A DNA stretch of 59,168 nucleotides, taken from NCBI RefSeq assembly GCF_900182585.1, contig NZ_FXTM01000012.1, positions 1 through 59,168 of the forward strand, read 5' to 3'. This stretch comes from Balnearium lithotrophicum (GTDB lineage: Bacteria; Aquificota; Aquificia; Desulfurobacteriales; Desulfurobacteriaceae). Positions 25,824 to 33,814 of the stretch are shown piece by piece; the first letter of the stretch is position 1, and each line of letters opens with the position of its first letter. The notes beneath the pieces were generated by a model. It did no database searches and was not told where the DNA came from. It was given only the letters and a program-made list of their open reading frames with translations. A program made the position numbers and the translations under genes.

Positions 25824-26449
25824 TAATGAGTCTCCTGGGGTGCCGATTTAATGAATCTTACCATTCCCTTCAAAAACTCCTTCCACTTCTCAACGGCGCT
25901 TTTAACTTCTGTTTTTAAAACCTCTAACGCCTCCTCCTCTTTTCCCTCGTACATGAGGTCGTCCAACTTGAAGACCGCATCCTCCAACTTTGCTATCTCC
26001 TCATCTATTCCGTTGTATATGGGAAGGAGTTTTGAACCTGTATCAACAACCTTAACCGTCCAGTCCAAAGAGTCTAAAAGGTTGTGGAGCATCAGTTTTG
26101 AGAGGTCCGGTTTTGTGTGCCAGTCCTTAACTATCTGGTCTATTGCTACAGCCATTCCATCAAGGGCCAAAAGGGCAAGTTCAATCTGCTTCCTTACCAT
26201 ATTTTGAGAGGGCTCTGTAACTATGTTTAGCTCCTCAAGGTTTTTAATGAGGTCAACCTTTGATGGGTGGAGCTTCTCTCCATCCTTTTCAACGTACTTT
26301 ATTGAGCGTGAAGGAAAGAGGTACCTGTACTCAATGAGCCTTAACAGCCCCGTTGTTGGTGTTTTATCAAACTCCTTTCCAACCTCAAACTCAATCGGTT
26401 TTCCGTCAATCTTAACCTTCAGCCTTCTCTTTTCCCCTGACATTTTCAA
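25823..26449 (-). CDS. Unrecognised soluble protein, helicase operon
   Basis: 208 residues; no family recognised. TTG 26449 is preferred to ATG 26443 because GGAGG lies 6 bases before the TTG. The first 75 residues look like a small beta-rich domain (RLKVKIDGKPIEFEVGKEF...LLRLIEYRYLFPSRSIKYV). The remainder is helical and acidic (QIELALLALDGMAVAIDQIV, GIDEEIAKLEDAVFKLDDLM, EALEVLKTEVKSAVEKWKEFL), with no signal peptide or membrane segment. It overlaps both the helicase and the prepilin peptidase genes, so it is co-expressed with them. No catalytic motif is visible. Confidence 0.7.
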   Translation of the reverse strand: MKMSGEKRRLKVKIDGKPIEFEVGKEFDKTPTTGLLRLIEYRYLFPSRSIKYVEKDGEKLHPSKVDLIKNLEELNIVTEPSQNMVRKQIELALLALDGMAVAIDQIVKDWHTKPDLSKLMLHNLLDSLDWTVKVVDTGSKLLPIYNGIDEEIAKLEDAVFKLDDLMYEGKEEEALEVLKTEVKSAVEKWKEFLKGMVRFIKSAPQETH

Positions 26450-28694
26450 ACAGCACCTCCAGAGCTCTCTCCTTGGAAATTTTTATAGCTTCCCTTCTAC
26501 CTATAAATATGGAGGAGAGAAACTTAAGGAGCTTTTCATCGCCAAGGGGAAATTTAGTCTCATCTATTAGGTTTACAATTGTTTTAATTTCCCTCTCTAT
26601 CTGATTTTTGCTTTCGTACCTTTCTGAAAGTGCTTCCCTCAGGGCATCAAAGATTTCGCCTATTCTCTCCTTTATTCCATTTATGAGTGGAACTTCAGAG
26701 TGGTAGTTTAGAAGTTTTCCAGCCCTTGCAAGGGCGTTTCCCCTCATGTATCCAAGCCCCTTTATGCTTCCAAGGAGTGAAAACTCGTAAGGAATTCCAG
26801 CCCTAATCGTCATTACTACTCTGTGAACCCTTTCAAAATCAACTATGTTGAGCCGGCACAGGAGCTGTCCTAATAGGGAGCTCTCTGTAGGAAGCGTTGA
26901 GAGTTCGCCCGGAGGCCTTGCAATGTTCTTAAAGGGAAAGAGCTCTCCAAGGGAATAAAAGGAAAGAACCTCCCAGTTGTCTTCAGCATCGATTCCCGTA
27001 CTCTCACTAACCTTCTCTGAGAGTCTAAGGGATTCCCCTCTAAATGCCTCTCCAACAAAAAGCTCAAGGGTTTTAGGATTGAACTCCCTTCTGATTAAGG
27101 GCCTTACGGAGAACGTGTATCCCAAGGTTGGGTTTTCCTCAATTAACTCCGATGATAAGCTCAGCCTCTTTATGAACTCCTCATAGCAGAATGGTGATAC
27201 AAAGGATGAAACGAGGATACCTGTAAGTTTTGTCGGCCTTTCACCTTCTAAAAATCCCCTTTCAGAGAGCTCCTCCAAAATCTCCTCAATCTCCTTAATG
27301 AGAAACGGGTTTCTCTTTATGCTGAACATCTTTGAAAGCGATTTTTTCCACTCCTTCCCATACCTAATTAGAGGACCCAAAACCATTAAACTCAAAAGGG
27401 AACGTCTCCTGTTGGGACAGGCTGCTCCTTCCCTTTCCCCAATTCCAGAGGAGAGCCCCGTTGAAAATGGCATCTCCATTTCCCTCTTTAAGGCTTCCTC
27501 TAAGGATTTCTCCTTTGCTCCTGTTACGACAATGTAGGAGTATCCTTTATCTGAAAGGCCAAACCTTCCTGCCCTTCCCTCCATCTGGAGAACGGTTAAC
27601 GGGTCGGGGAAGAACCTGTACTCCCTTGTAAACATGTCAAACCTTCCCCTTACAAGTATCACAACGCTGTCCGCAGGAAGGTTTACTCCGTAGGCCAGAG
27701 TCTGCGTAGCATAGAGCCTGTTTAAATCTCCGTCCTTGAAGGACCTTTCAATCTTCTCCCTCTCCTCCTGTGGAACGTCTGCATTGTGAAAAGCAACCTT
27801 CTCCTCAGATTTTGGCTCTTTTGGGATAAACGGAAGGGTTTCGTTTAGAATCTCTCTTCTGTAGGTTGTATTTTCAACCTGTAGAGCTCCCCAACCCAAA
27901 TTCTTACTTGGAAGGAAGATTAAAGTTTTCCCTTTTGGTTTCAGGGTTTCTAAAAAGGAGACGACCTTCCCCTCAGGAGTACTTTTAGGAAGCTTAACCC
28001 TCCTCATGAACTTGCTAAAGTTTATTATCCTCCTCTCTAAAGGTACGGGGCGCCATTCAGACTCTATCAGGAGCTCTGCCTCTATCCATTCTGAAAGCTC
28101 TGGAGCTCCAGGAATTGTTGCAGAGAGGGCAAGAGTCGGAATTTCCTCCTCTAAGGCGTAGCTTACAATCTCCTCAACAACGGCTCCCCTTGAGGAGTCT
28201 CTAATTATGTGGACTTCGTCTATTACCAAAGCTCCGGCCTCTTCAAACCAGTGAGCTCTGTTCCTTGCTGCAGATATTAAGCTCTCGTACGTACAGACAA
28301 TACAGGGTTGGTTTATCTCAGAGAGTTCCTCGACCAAATCTCCCGTTCTGATTCCCACTTTCTCAAAGTATGGCTTAAACTCCTTAAACTTTTCCCATAT
28401 TAGTGAGCGGGTTGGTGCAGTGTAGATAAACTTTCCGGAACTGTTTTTAAGCTGAAACAGTAAGGATATTAGGGTTTTACCAGAACTTGTAGGAGATGAA
28501 ACGAGGACGTTTCCCCCTTTGTAAAACCTGTAGAAAACGGTCTGGATGGGGTTGAGAAGTGGATATTCAAATGGTAAGCCCACCTCCTTCACATTGACCA
28601 GTTCTGACCTTTGGAAATCCCCATTTATTAAAAATTCAACAAGACCACTTTTACCATTAAATTTAGAGGATTCTAATACCTTAATGGTTTCCAT
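26412..28694 (-). CDS. Ski2-like / Hel308-type superfamily 2 helicase
   Basis: 760 residues. Helicase motifs in order: a Q-type Gln-51 upstream of motif I, Walker A SSPTSSGKT (66-74), motif Ib-like TYES, DEVH (159-162), SAT (191-193), then in domain 2 FHNADVPQEEREKIE, TQTLAYGVNLPA and motif VI QMEGRAGRFG. A long helical C-terminal part (about 450-760) includes SIKGLGYMRGNALARAGKL, a helix-hairpin-helix-like segment as in Hel308/Mer3. Such helicases unwind forked DNA and are best known from archaea and eukaryotes, so its presence here suggests transfer or an old thermophile lineage. First gene of an eight-gene minus operon. Confidence 0.85.
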   Translation of the reverse strand: METIKVLESSKFNGKSGLVEFLINGDFQRSELVNVKEVGLPFEYPLLNPIQTVFYRFYKGGNVLVSSPTSSGKTLISLLFQLKNSSGKFIYTAPTRSLIWEKFKEFKPYFEKVGIRTGDLVEELSEINQPCIVCTYESLISAARNRAHWFEEAGALVIDEVHIIRDSSRGAVVEEIVSYALEEEIPTLALSATIPGAPELSEWIEAELLIESEWRPVPLERRIINFSKFMRRVKLPKSTPEGKVVSFLETLKPKGKTLIFLPSKNLGWGALQVENTTYRREILNETLPFIPKEPKSEEKVAFHNADVPQEEREKIERSFKDGDLNRLYATQTLAYGVNLPADSVVILVRGRFDMFTREYRFFPDPLTVLQMEGRAGRFGLSDKGYSYIVVTGAKEKSLEEALKREMEMPFSTGLSSGIGEREGAACPNRRRSLLSLMVLGPLIRYGKEWKKSLSKMFSIKRNPFLIKEIEEILEELSERGFLEGERPTKLTGILVSSFVSPFCYEEFIKRLSLSSELIEENPTLGYTFSVRPLIRREFNPKTLELFVGEAFRGESLRLSEKVSESTGIDAEDNWEVLSFYSLGELFPFKNIARPPGELSTLPTESSLLGQLLCRLNIVDFERVHRVVMTIRAGIPYEFSLLGSIKGLGYMRGNALARAGKLLNYHSEVPLINGIKERIGEIFDALREALSERYESKNQIEREIKTIVNLIDETKFPLGDEKLLKFLSSIFIGRREAIKISKERALEVLFENVRGKEKAEG

Positions 28695-28747
28695 TTTTCT
28701 TAAAAGCTCCTAAATTAAGATTTATTAATTTAGAAAGGAGGGTTTAG

Positions 28748-28903
28748 ATGCAAATTTATATTTTTGAATGTAACAAGTGTGGTGCAGAGTTTGAAGAGGC
28801 CATATACTCTCCACTCCAGCTTATGGAGATTAAGTGTCCCTACTGTGGTTCTGAGGACGTTGAAGTGATAGATATTGCAAACTACTGCTCACCCTTCGGC
28901 TGA
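28748..28903 (+). CDS. Small FmdB-like zinc-ribbon protein
   Basis: 51 residues, ATG 28748 with AGGAGG upstream. Two CxxC knuckles, ECNKCG and KCPYCGSEDV, bind one zinc ion, as in the FmdB/regulatory zinc-ribbon group. A third Cys lies near the C-terminus (NYCSPFG). Function unknown. Divergent from the helicase gene and followed by a hairpin. Confidence 0.8.
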   Translation: MQIYIFECNKCGAEFEEAIYSPLQLMEIKCPYCGSEDVEVIDIANYCSPFG

Positions 28904-28913
28904 GGTTAATAGA

Positions 28914-28928
28914 GGGGCGGTCTGCCCC
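28914..28928 (+). terminator. Short G+C hairpin after zinc-ribbon gene
   Basis: GGGGC, loop GGTCT, GCCCC, then ATTTGG. A five-pair stem 10 bases after the stop; partial terminator or attenuator between the two small genes. Confidence 0.4.
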
Positions 28929-28967
28929 ATTTGGTATTCTATAGGAAACAGAAATTAAGAGGTGATT

Positions 28968-29135
28968 TTGCTTTTAAAAATTCTTATTCTCCTAATTGTT
29001 GTAGGGGTTATCTTTGGCTGGGATAAAATAACAAACCTCATAAAGGCCTTCTTCCAGGCAAAGCACGAGTTTAAGAAGGGTCTTAAGGAGAAAGAGGAGA
29101 AGGAGGAAAAACCCAAAATAAAGGTTGTTAAGTAG
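28968..29135 (+). CDS. TatA-like single-helix membrane protein
   Basis: 55 residues, TTG start with AGAGGTG just upstream. One N-terminal membrane helix (about residues 2-16, ILILLIVVGVIFG) ends in an FG hinge, followed by an amphipathic helix (ITNLIKAFFQAKHEFKKGLKE) and a charged Lys/Glu tail. This is the TatA/TatE layout, the pore-forming subunit of twin-arginine protein export. The usual LPE after the FG hinge is missing, so a different small membrane protein is possible. No tatC is nearby. Confidence 0.5.
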   Translation: MLLKILILLIVVGVIFGWDKITNLIKAFFQAKHEFKKGLKEKEEKEEKPKIKVVK

Positions 29136-29186
29136 CTCCTCCCCTATTTGCTAATATTAAGAAGCACAAAGGAAGGGGAGGACGGT

Positions 29187-30473
29187 ATGAGGAAAATTTT
29201 TCCCTTTTTACTCCTTTCTCTAATTCCTCTTTCCTCAAAGGCCGGAAATGTTGATACCTTTGGAATAGGAGCAAAAGCAACAGCCCTTGGAGGTGCTTTT
29301 TCCGCTTATGCAGACGACCCTTTTGCAGTCTACTACAACCCTGCAGGGCTTACCCAAATTGAAAGACCTACTTTATCCTTGGGTTTTGAAGTTTTAAATC
29401 CAAAACTTAAAGTTCACAACTTTGAGGCCGTGGATGGCGATGGGAATAGAGTTGAACCTTACGGAATTTCCTTTTCCGACTCCTCAGATAACCTTTTAGT
29501 TCCCCACTTTGGTTTTGCAACTCACCTCTGGAACAACGTTTACTTTGGAATTGCTGCTTACGTTCCCTACGGTCTTCACATCAAGTGGGATAGTTCACCT
29601 TCAAGAAATTCTGCTTCCTACAACGGATTTGAGTCTTACTATGTAAGGGGTGTTGTAACTCCGACTATGGCTATAAAGTTAACCGATAGACTGTCTGCCG
29701 GTTTTGGCGTCTCCTTTGGGCGGTCTGATGCAGGAACACAGAGGAGAATCTACGCTCCTTCAATTCCCTCCCTCCACGGAAGAGTTATAAAAGGAAACCT
29801 ACACGACGACCTTAACGTTTCATTTAACTTCGGTCTCCTATACAAACCCTACGATAACTTTTCCGTCGGTTTAACCTACCGTTCAAGAACTGATACGGAC
29901 TTTGAGGGAACTGTAGAGGTAAAGGGAGTTGATAAGGTTGGGGCCTCAACAAAGATTGACCACCCTGAACAGCTCCAGTTGGGGCTGAAGTACAGTCCAA
30001 ACAAGAGGTTAACCCTAACTACAGACTTTGTCTGGACAAGATGGAGCACTGTAAAGGACTATACGGTAAAGTTTGACCGACCTTTGCTTGGAAAAAGGGA
30101 GGAGTACTTTCCGAGGGACTGGAAGGATACGAGGCAGATTAGATTGGGTATCGAGTACAAGTGGAACGAAATTCTTACCTTAAGGGGAGGTTACTTCTAC
30201 GACCCTTCCCCTATTCCAGACCATACGTTCGACCTTTTATGGCCGGATGCCGATAAAAAGACTTACTCCTTAGGAGCTGGGCTGAACCTTGGAAGATTAA
30301 AGATTGATACAGTTCTCCAGTACGTGGTGGCCGAGTACAAGAGGGAAATAGGTGGAGAGAGTGAGAATTTAAATAACAGCTATCCAGGCGTTAACGGAAA
30401 CCCCGGAAATGTTTCTATGTCGGCCGATGGCCACGTCTGGGGCTACGGAATAACCGTCAGCTATTCCTTTTAA
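29187..30473 (+). CDS. FadL/OmpP1-type outer-membrane transporter
   Basis: 428 residues from ATG 29187, chosen for the GGGGAGG site upstream. A signal peptide (MRKIFPFLLLSLIPLSSKA) precedes the typical FadL opening NVDTFGIGAKATALGGAFSAYADDPFAVYYNPAGL. The rest is a 14-strand type beta-barrel with alternating aromatic strands, ending in GYGITVSYSF with the terminal Phe recognised by the Bam machinery. FadL proteins let hydrophobic compounds such as long-chain fatty acids or aromatics cross the outer membrane; the substrate here is unknown. Confidence 0.9.
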   Translation: MRKIFPFLLLSLIPLSSKAGNVDTFGIGAKATALGGAFSAYADDPFAVYYNPAGLTQIERPTLSLGFEVLNPKLKVHNFEAVDGDGNRVEPYGISFSDSSDNLLVPHFGFATHLWNNVYFGIAAYVPYGLHIKWDSSPSRNSASYNGFESYYVRGVVTPTMAIKLTDRLSAGFGVSFGRSDAGTQRRIYAPSIPSLHGRVIKGNLHDDLNVSFNFGLLYKPYDNFSVGLTYRSRTDTDFEGTVEVKGVDKVGASTKIDHPEQLQLGLKYSPNKRLTLTTDFVWTRWSTVKDYTVKFDRPLLGKREEYFPRDWKDTRQIRLGIEYKWNEILTLRGGYFYDPSPIPDHTFDLLWPDADKKTYSLGAGLNLGRLKIDTVLQYVVAEYKREIGGESENLNNSYPGVNGNPGNVSMSADGHVWGYGITVSYSF

Positions 30474-30486
30474 TTCGGAGGTTTAA

Positions 30487-32046
30487 TTGAAGTCATTAAC
30501 CACGTTTGACGTTTTAGATATACCTTCAAAGACGTACGATGCTGTCATTGTTGGAAGCGGAGCTGCCGGATTAACCTGTGGGATTGTTTTAAGGGAGTTG
30601 GGTTTAAAGGTCTGTGTAATTACCAAGTCAAGGGCTAACGAGAGTTCCACAAACCTTGCACAGGGTGGTATAGCCGTTGCCCTCTCTAAGGAGGACTCTC
30701 CAGACCTCCACTTTAACGATACGATGAGGGCAGGGGCTGGCCTTGTCGTTCCGAAGATGGTTAGGGTTTTAGTTGAGGAGGGAGTTAAGAGGGTTATCGA
30801 TTTGCTAAGGTTTGGAGCCCGTTTTGAAAGGGATAAAGATGGATTTTTAAAGTTTACAAAGGAAGCTGCCCACTCCGTCTCAAGGATTGTTTACTACAAG
30901 GATAAGACTGGAGAGGAGGTCGAGAGAGTACTCCTAAACACTTACAATGGAGATTTGATAGAGGGAGCTCTTTTAAGGGAGCTCCTTGTAAAGAACGGCA
31001 GGTGTTACGGTGTACTGGCGTCCATTGATGGGGAATTGTGTGCACTCTACGCTCCTGTAGTAGCAGTTGCGACTGGAGGTGCTGCAGGCCTTTACCTGAA
31101 AAATACAAATCCTCCAACATCCACTGGTGACGGCATTTCGACTGCTCTGAGGTATGGAGCAGAGCTCCAGGACTTGGAGTTTGTCCAGTTCCACCCAACG
31201 GCCTTCTGCGATGGAAATGGGTGTTTCCTCATATCTGAGGCCGTTCGTGGAGAAGGGGCAATCTTAGTTGATAAATTTGGAAGGAGATTTATGGGAGACT
31301 ACCACCACCTATGGGAGCTTGCCCCAAGGGACGTCGTAACGAGGGCGATAGAGAGCCAAAAGAGGATAACGGGAGGAGAGGTATTTTTGGACTTTAGGCC
31401 TATAGAGGAAAGGGGAATAGACATTGAGGAGAGGTTCCCCACAATTGTGAAGAGACTAAGGGAAAGGGGATTGGACCCGAAAAAGGAGCTCATTCCAATA
31501 ACTCCCGTTGCACACTACTACATAGGAGGTATAAAGGTAGATACCTTTGGAAGAACAAGTATAGATGGGCTTTTTGCTGTTGGAGAGGCTTCCTGTACAG
31601 GAATTCACGGTGCAAATAGGCTAGCAAGCAACTCCCTCCTTGAGTGTTTGGTGTTTGGAAATAGAGCTGCATATGGAATGTACAGGGACTGGAGGTATTT
31701 CAGTAGGGATTTCTCAGAGGTAAGAATTAAAATAGAGAGAGTTCCCTACAAAGTGGAAGAGTCGTTCTCCTTGGATGATGTTAAGAGAACAATGTGGGAG
31801 AAGGTTGGGATTTTTAGAAGTGCAAACTCCCTGATGGAGGCAATAGAAAAACTATCAAAAATAGCAATGTCAAATTCAGATTGGATTGTTAGAAACGGAG
31901 CTCTCTTAGGACTTGCAATCTCTGTAAGTGCCATGAGAAGGGAGGAGAGTAGGGGAGGTCACTACAGGACGGACTTTCCCTACGAAAGGGAGGAGTTTAG
32001 AAAGCACAGCACGTTCAGTTTTAGAGACTTGGTAAACCTGCTTTAA
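30487..32046 (+). CDS. nadB: L-aspartate oxidase
   Basis: 519 residues, TTG start with GGAGG 5 bases upstream. An FAD enzyme turning aspartate to iminoaspartate, the first step of NAD synthesis. VGSGAAGLTCG binds FAD; SSTNLAQGGIAVAL, the PTAFC segment, RGEGAILVD and AHYYIGGIKVDTFGRTSIDGLFAVGE match NadB. In anaerobes fumarate can be the electron acceptor. The related fumarate reductase flavoprotein is excluded by length and the NadB-type active-site segments. Its stop overlaps the convergent dapE stop by 4 bases. Confidence 0.93.
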   Translation: MKSLTTFDVLDIPSKTYDAVIVGSGAAGLTCGIVLRELGLKVCVITKSRANESSTNLAQGGIAVALSKEDSPDLHFNDTMRAGAGLVVPKMVRVLVEEGVKRVIDLLRFGARFERDKDGFLKFTKEAAHSVSRIVYYKDKTGEEVERVLLNTYNGDLIEGALLRELLVKNGRCYGVLASIDGELCALYAPVVAVATGGAAGLYLKNTNPPTSTGDGISTALRYGAELQDLEFVQFHPTAFCDGNGCFLISEAVRGEGAILVDKFGRRFMGDYHHLWELAPRDVVTRAIESQKRITGGEVFLDFRPIEERGIDIEERFPTIVKRLRERGLDPKKELIPITPVAHYYIGGIKVDTFGRTSIDGLFAVGEASCTGIHGANRLASNSLLECLVFGNRAAYGMYRDWRYFSRDFSEVRIKIERVPYKVEESFSLDDVKRTMWEKVGIFRSANSLMEAIEKLSKIAMSNSDWIVRNGALLGLAISVSAMRREESRGGHYRTDFPYEREEFRKHSTFSFRDLVNLL

Positions 32047-33101
32047 CTTAGAAATTCTTTTAAGATTCTATAGTTTTCCTTAACCTTTTCTACCTCAACG
32101 TATTCGTTTTTCTGGTGGGCTTGGTGAGGCTGACCGGGGCCAAAGTTTACGGCATCTATTCCAAACTCTGAAAGCTGAGCGACGTCAGTCCAGGCCTGTT
32201 TCGGTTCAACTTTTAATTTAAACCTATCTATGAATTCCCTTAAAATGGGGTTGTCTAAACATGGGCGGGCTGCAGGGGAGACGTCTGTGAATTCAACCTT
32301 ATCAGCCTCCACCTTTTTTGAAATTGAGAGGAGCTCCTCCTTTGCCTCGTTCACCGTCTTTGTTGGCGAAAACCTGTAGTTGATGTTGACTTTAAATTCC
32401 TCAGGAATGATGTTTCTTCCTCCCTTGTACTCCGTCATTGTTGCATTCAAAACCTCGTAGTAAGTGAGACTTTCAACTTTGTAGGGTTTTGGCTCGAGTT
32501 CACTCAGGAATTTAAGTAGTTTCCAGGACCTGTGAATCGCGTTTTTCCCTTCCCACGGTCTTGCAGAGTGGGCTCTCTTTCCCCTAAATATGAACCAGCT
32601 GTGTATCACCCCTAAGCAACCAACCTGCACAACGTTATCCGTTGGCTCTAAGACAAAAGCGAAGTTAACGTTTTCCAAAATTTCCCTCGATTCCCCATCG
32701 TTAAGTAGGAGTTTGAGTCCGTTGTTTTCGTAGGGTCCCTCTTCCCTCTCGTACAAAACAAAAACAGGATTAAACCTGCTTTTCTCCCTTGAAAAGTCAT
32801 CGGCAAGCTTCAGTATTACGGCATCTCCAGACTTCATATCACTTGAACCGAGGCCGTAGAGCTTTCCATCTATCAGCTTTCCAGTGAATTCGTTCTCCCC
32901 TGGAACTGTATCAAGGTGTCCAACGAAAGCTACAGTTTTCTTATTTTTATCAAAATCCTTAAAGGCTAAAAGGGTATTGTTTTTCCTTATTACGTTTAAA
33001 TTCCTTTCTTTTAAAAAGTTTTCACAGAAATCGCAGATTTGCCCTTCGTTTCCGTAGACAGATGGGATTGAAAGGAGTTTTTTGAGGAGCTCTACGGGCA
33101 T
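32043..33101 (-). CDS. dapE: Succinyl-diaminopimelate desuccinylase-like M20 peptidase
   Basis: 352 residues. M20 metallohydrolase: GHLDTVPG with His-62 and Asp-64, GSSDMKSGD with Asp-88, EREEGP with the catalytic Glu, and the C-terminal GPGQPHQAH His. The order and GSSDMKSG favour DapE, which removes succinate on the route to meso-diaminopimelate and lysine; the ArgE or LysK subfamilies remain possible. The ATG is only 19 bases beyond the 3' end of tRNA-Met in the same direction, so the gene is probably read from the tRNA promoter and its mRNA 5' end made by tRNA 3' processing. Confidence 0.82.
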   Translation of the reverse strand: MPVELLKKLLSIPSVYGNEGQICDFCENFLKERNLNVIRKNNTLLAFKDFDKNKKTVAFVGHLDTVPGENEFTGKLIDGKLYGLGSSDMKSGDAVILKLADDFSREKSRFNPVFVLYEREEGPYENNGLKLLLNDGESREILENVNFAFVLEPTDNVVQVGCLGVIHSWFIFRGKRAHSARPWEGKNAIHRSWKLLKFLSELEPKPYKVESLTYYEVLNATMTEYKGGRNIIPEEFKVNINYRFSPTKTVNEAKEELLSISKKVEADKVEFTDVSPAARPCLDNPILREFIDRFKLKVEPKQAWTDVAQLSEFGIDAVNFGPGQPHQAHQKNEYVEVEKVKENYRILKEFLS

Positions 33102-33120
33102 CTCTACTCCGTTTTAGAAG

Positions 33121-33197
33121 TGGTGGGCCCGGGAGGACTCGAACCTCCGACCGTCCGGTTATGAGCCGGATGCTCTAACCAACTGAGCTACGGGCCC
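33121..33197 (-). tRNA. tRNA-Met(CAT), elongator type
   Basis: 77 bases including an encoded CCA. Acceptor GGGCCCG pairs fully with CGGGCCC, D arm GCTC/GAGC, anticodon arm TCCGG-CTCATAA-CCGGA, T arm GGAGG/CCTCC, discriminator A. The fully paired first acceptor pair argues against initiator tRNA. A CAT anticodon could also be tRNA-Ile2 if modified to lysidine; the body resembles elongator Met. Confidence 0.95.
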
Positions 33198-33202
33198 GTA
33201 TT

Positions 33203-33278
33203 TGGTGGAGCCGGTGGGATTCGAACCCACGACCTTCAGACTGCCAGCCTGACGCTCTCCCAGCTGAGCTACGGCCCC
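33203..33278 (-). tRNA. tRNA-Ala(GGC)
   Basis: 76 bases with encoded CCA. Acceptor GGGGCCG/CGGCTCC contains one G-T pair; anticodon loop CTGGCAG; D arm GCTC/GAGC; T arm GTGGG/CCCAC; discriminator A. Note that the Ala G3-U70 identity pair is present (third acceptor pair). Confidence 0.96.
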
Positions 33279-33283
33279 ATAGT

Positions 33284-33361
<78 letters not shown>

Positions 33362-33369
33362 GCTTTGAG

Positions 33370-33445
<76 letters not shown>

Positions 33446-33461
33446 ACTCTTAACGGTGATT

Positions 33462-33489
33462 AATATAGATTTAACTTTTTCTTTGTCAA
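33462..33489 (-). promoter_or_regulatory. tRNA cluster promoter
   Basis: Minus strand: consensus TTGACA (33489-33484), 16-base spacer, TATATT (33467-33462), ending 16 bases before tRNA-Lys. The -35 shares its bases with the -35 of the opposite promoter. Confidence 0.75.
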
Positions 33490-33510
33490 GTTGTTGATTC
33501 TGCTTAATAT
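33483..33510 (+). promoter_or_regulatory. Promoter of Trm112-like / rlmN run
   Basis: TTGTCA (33483-33488), 16-base spacer, TAATAT (33505-33510), 33 bases before the chosen GTG start. Overlaps the tRNA promoter -35 on the opposite strand. Confidence 0.55.
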
Positions 33511-33543
33511 ATATTCTTGGAATACTAATTTATGGAGGATACT

Positions 33544-33714
33544 GTGATATCCGAGGAACTTCTTAATATTTTAGTTTGCCCTAAGTGTAAGGGTGACCTT
33601 GAATACAGGGAAAAGGAGCAAAAACTCGTATGTCACAAGTGCAAGCTTGCATATCCTATAGTTGATGATATTCCAGTAATGTTGATTGATGAGGCTGAAA
33701 AAATTGATGAATAA
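33544..33714 (+). CDS. Trm112/YcaR-like zinc-ribbon protein
   Basis: 56 residues from GTG 33544, preferred because GGAGG (33534-33538) is 5 bases upstream; an ATG at 33532 would overlap that site. [17 protein letters not shown]...[20 protein letters not shown] is the UPF0434/Trm112-like pattern: two CPxC/CxxC knuckles and a conserved [10 protein letters not shown] strand. Trm112 proteins activate methyltransferases in eukaryotes and archaea; the bacterial partner is unknown. Confidence 0.88.
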   Translation: MISEELLNILVCPKCKGDLEYREKEQKLVCHKCKLAYPIVDDIPVMLIDEAEKIDE

Positions 33715-33805
33715 AGTGAGTTTTCTCCTTTCCCTTTTTATAACTGTTGTTTTTGTCGGTTCAACAGTTTACGGAATATGGAGAACATTTAAAAAAAAGA
33801 GGTAG
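33707..33805 (+). CDS. Tiny single-helix membrane protein (32 aa)
   Basis: Residues 5-24 form one hydrophobic helix ([20 protein letters not shown]), followed by WRTFKKKR, a positive tail that would face the cytoplasm. The ATG overlaps the Trm112-like stop, and rlmN starts 9 bases after its end, so the frame is packed within the operon. No homologue is recognised. The fit between neighbours and the clean membrane-helix composition support a real gene. Confidence 0.55.
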   Translation: MNKVSFLLSLFITVVFVGSTVYGIWRTFKKKR

Positions 33806-33814
33806 GGAGCTCTA

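Noticed and set aside
33121-33197. Initiator tRNA-Met
   Set aside because: The first acceptor pair is a normal G-C pair and the anticodon stem lacks three consecutive G-C pairs next to the loop.
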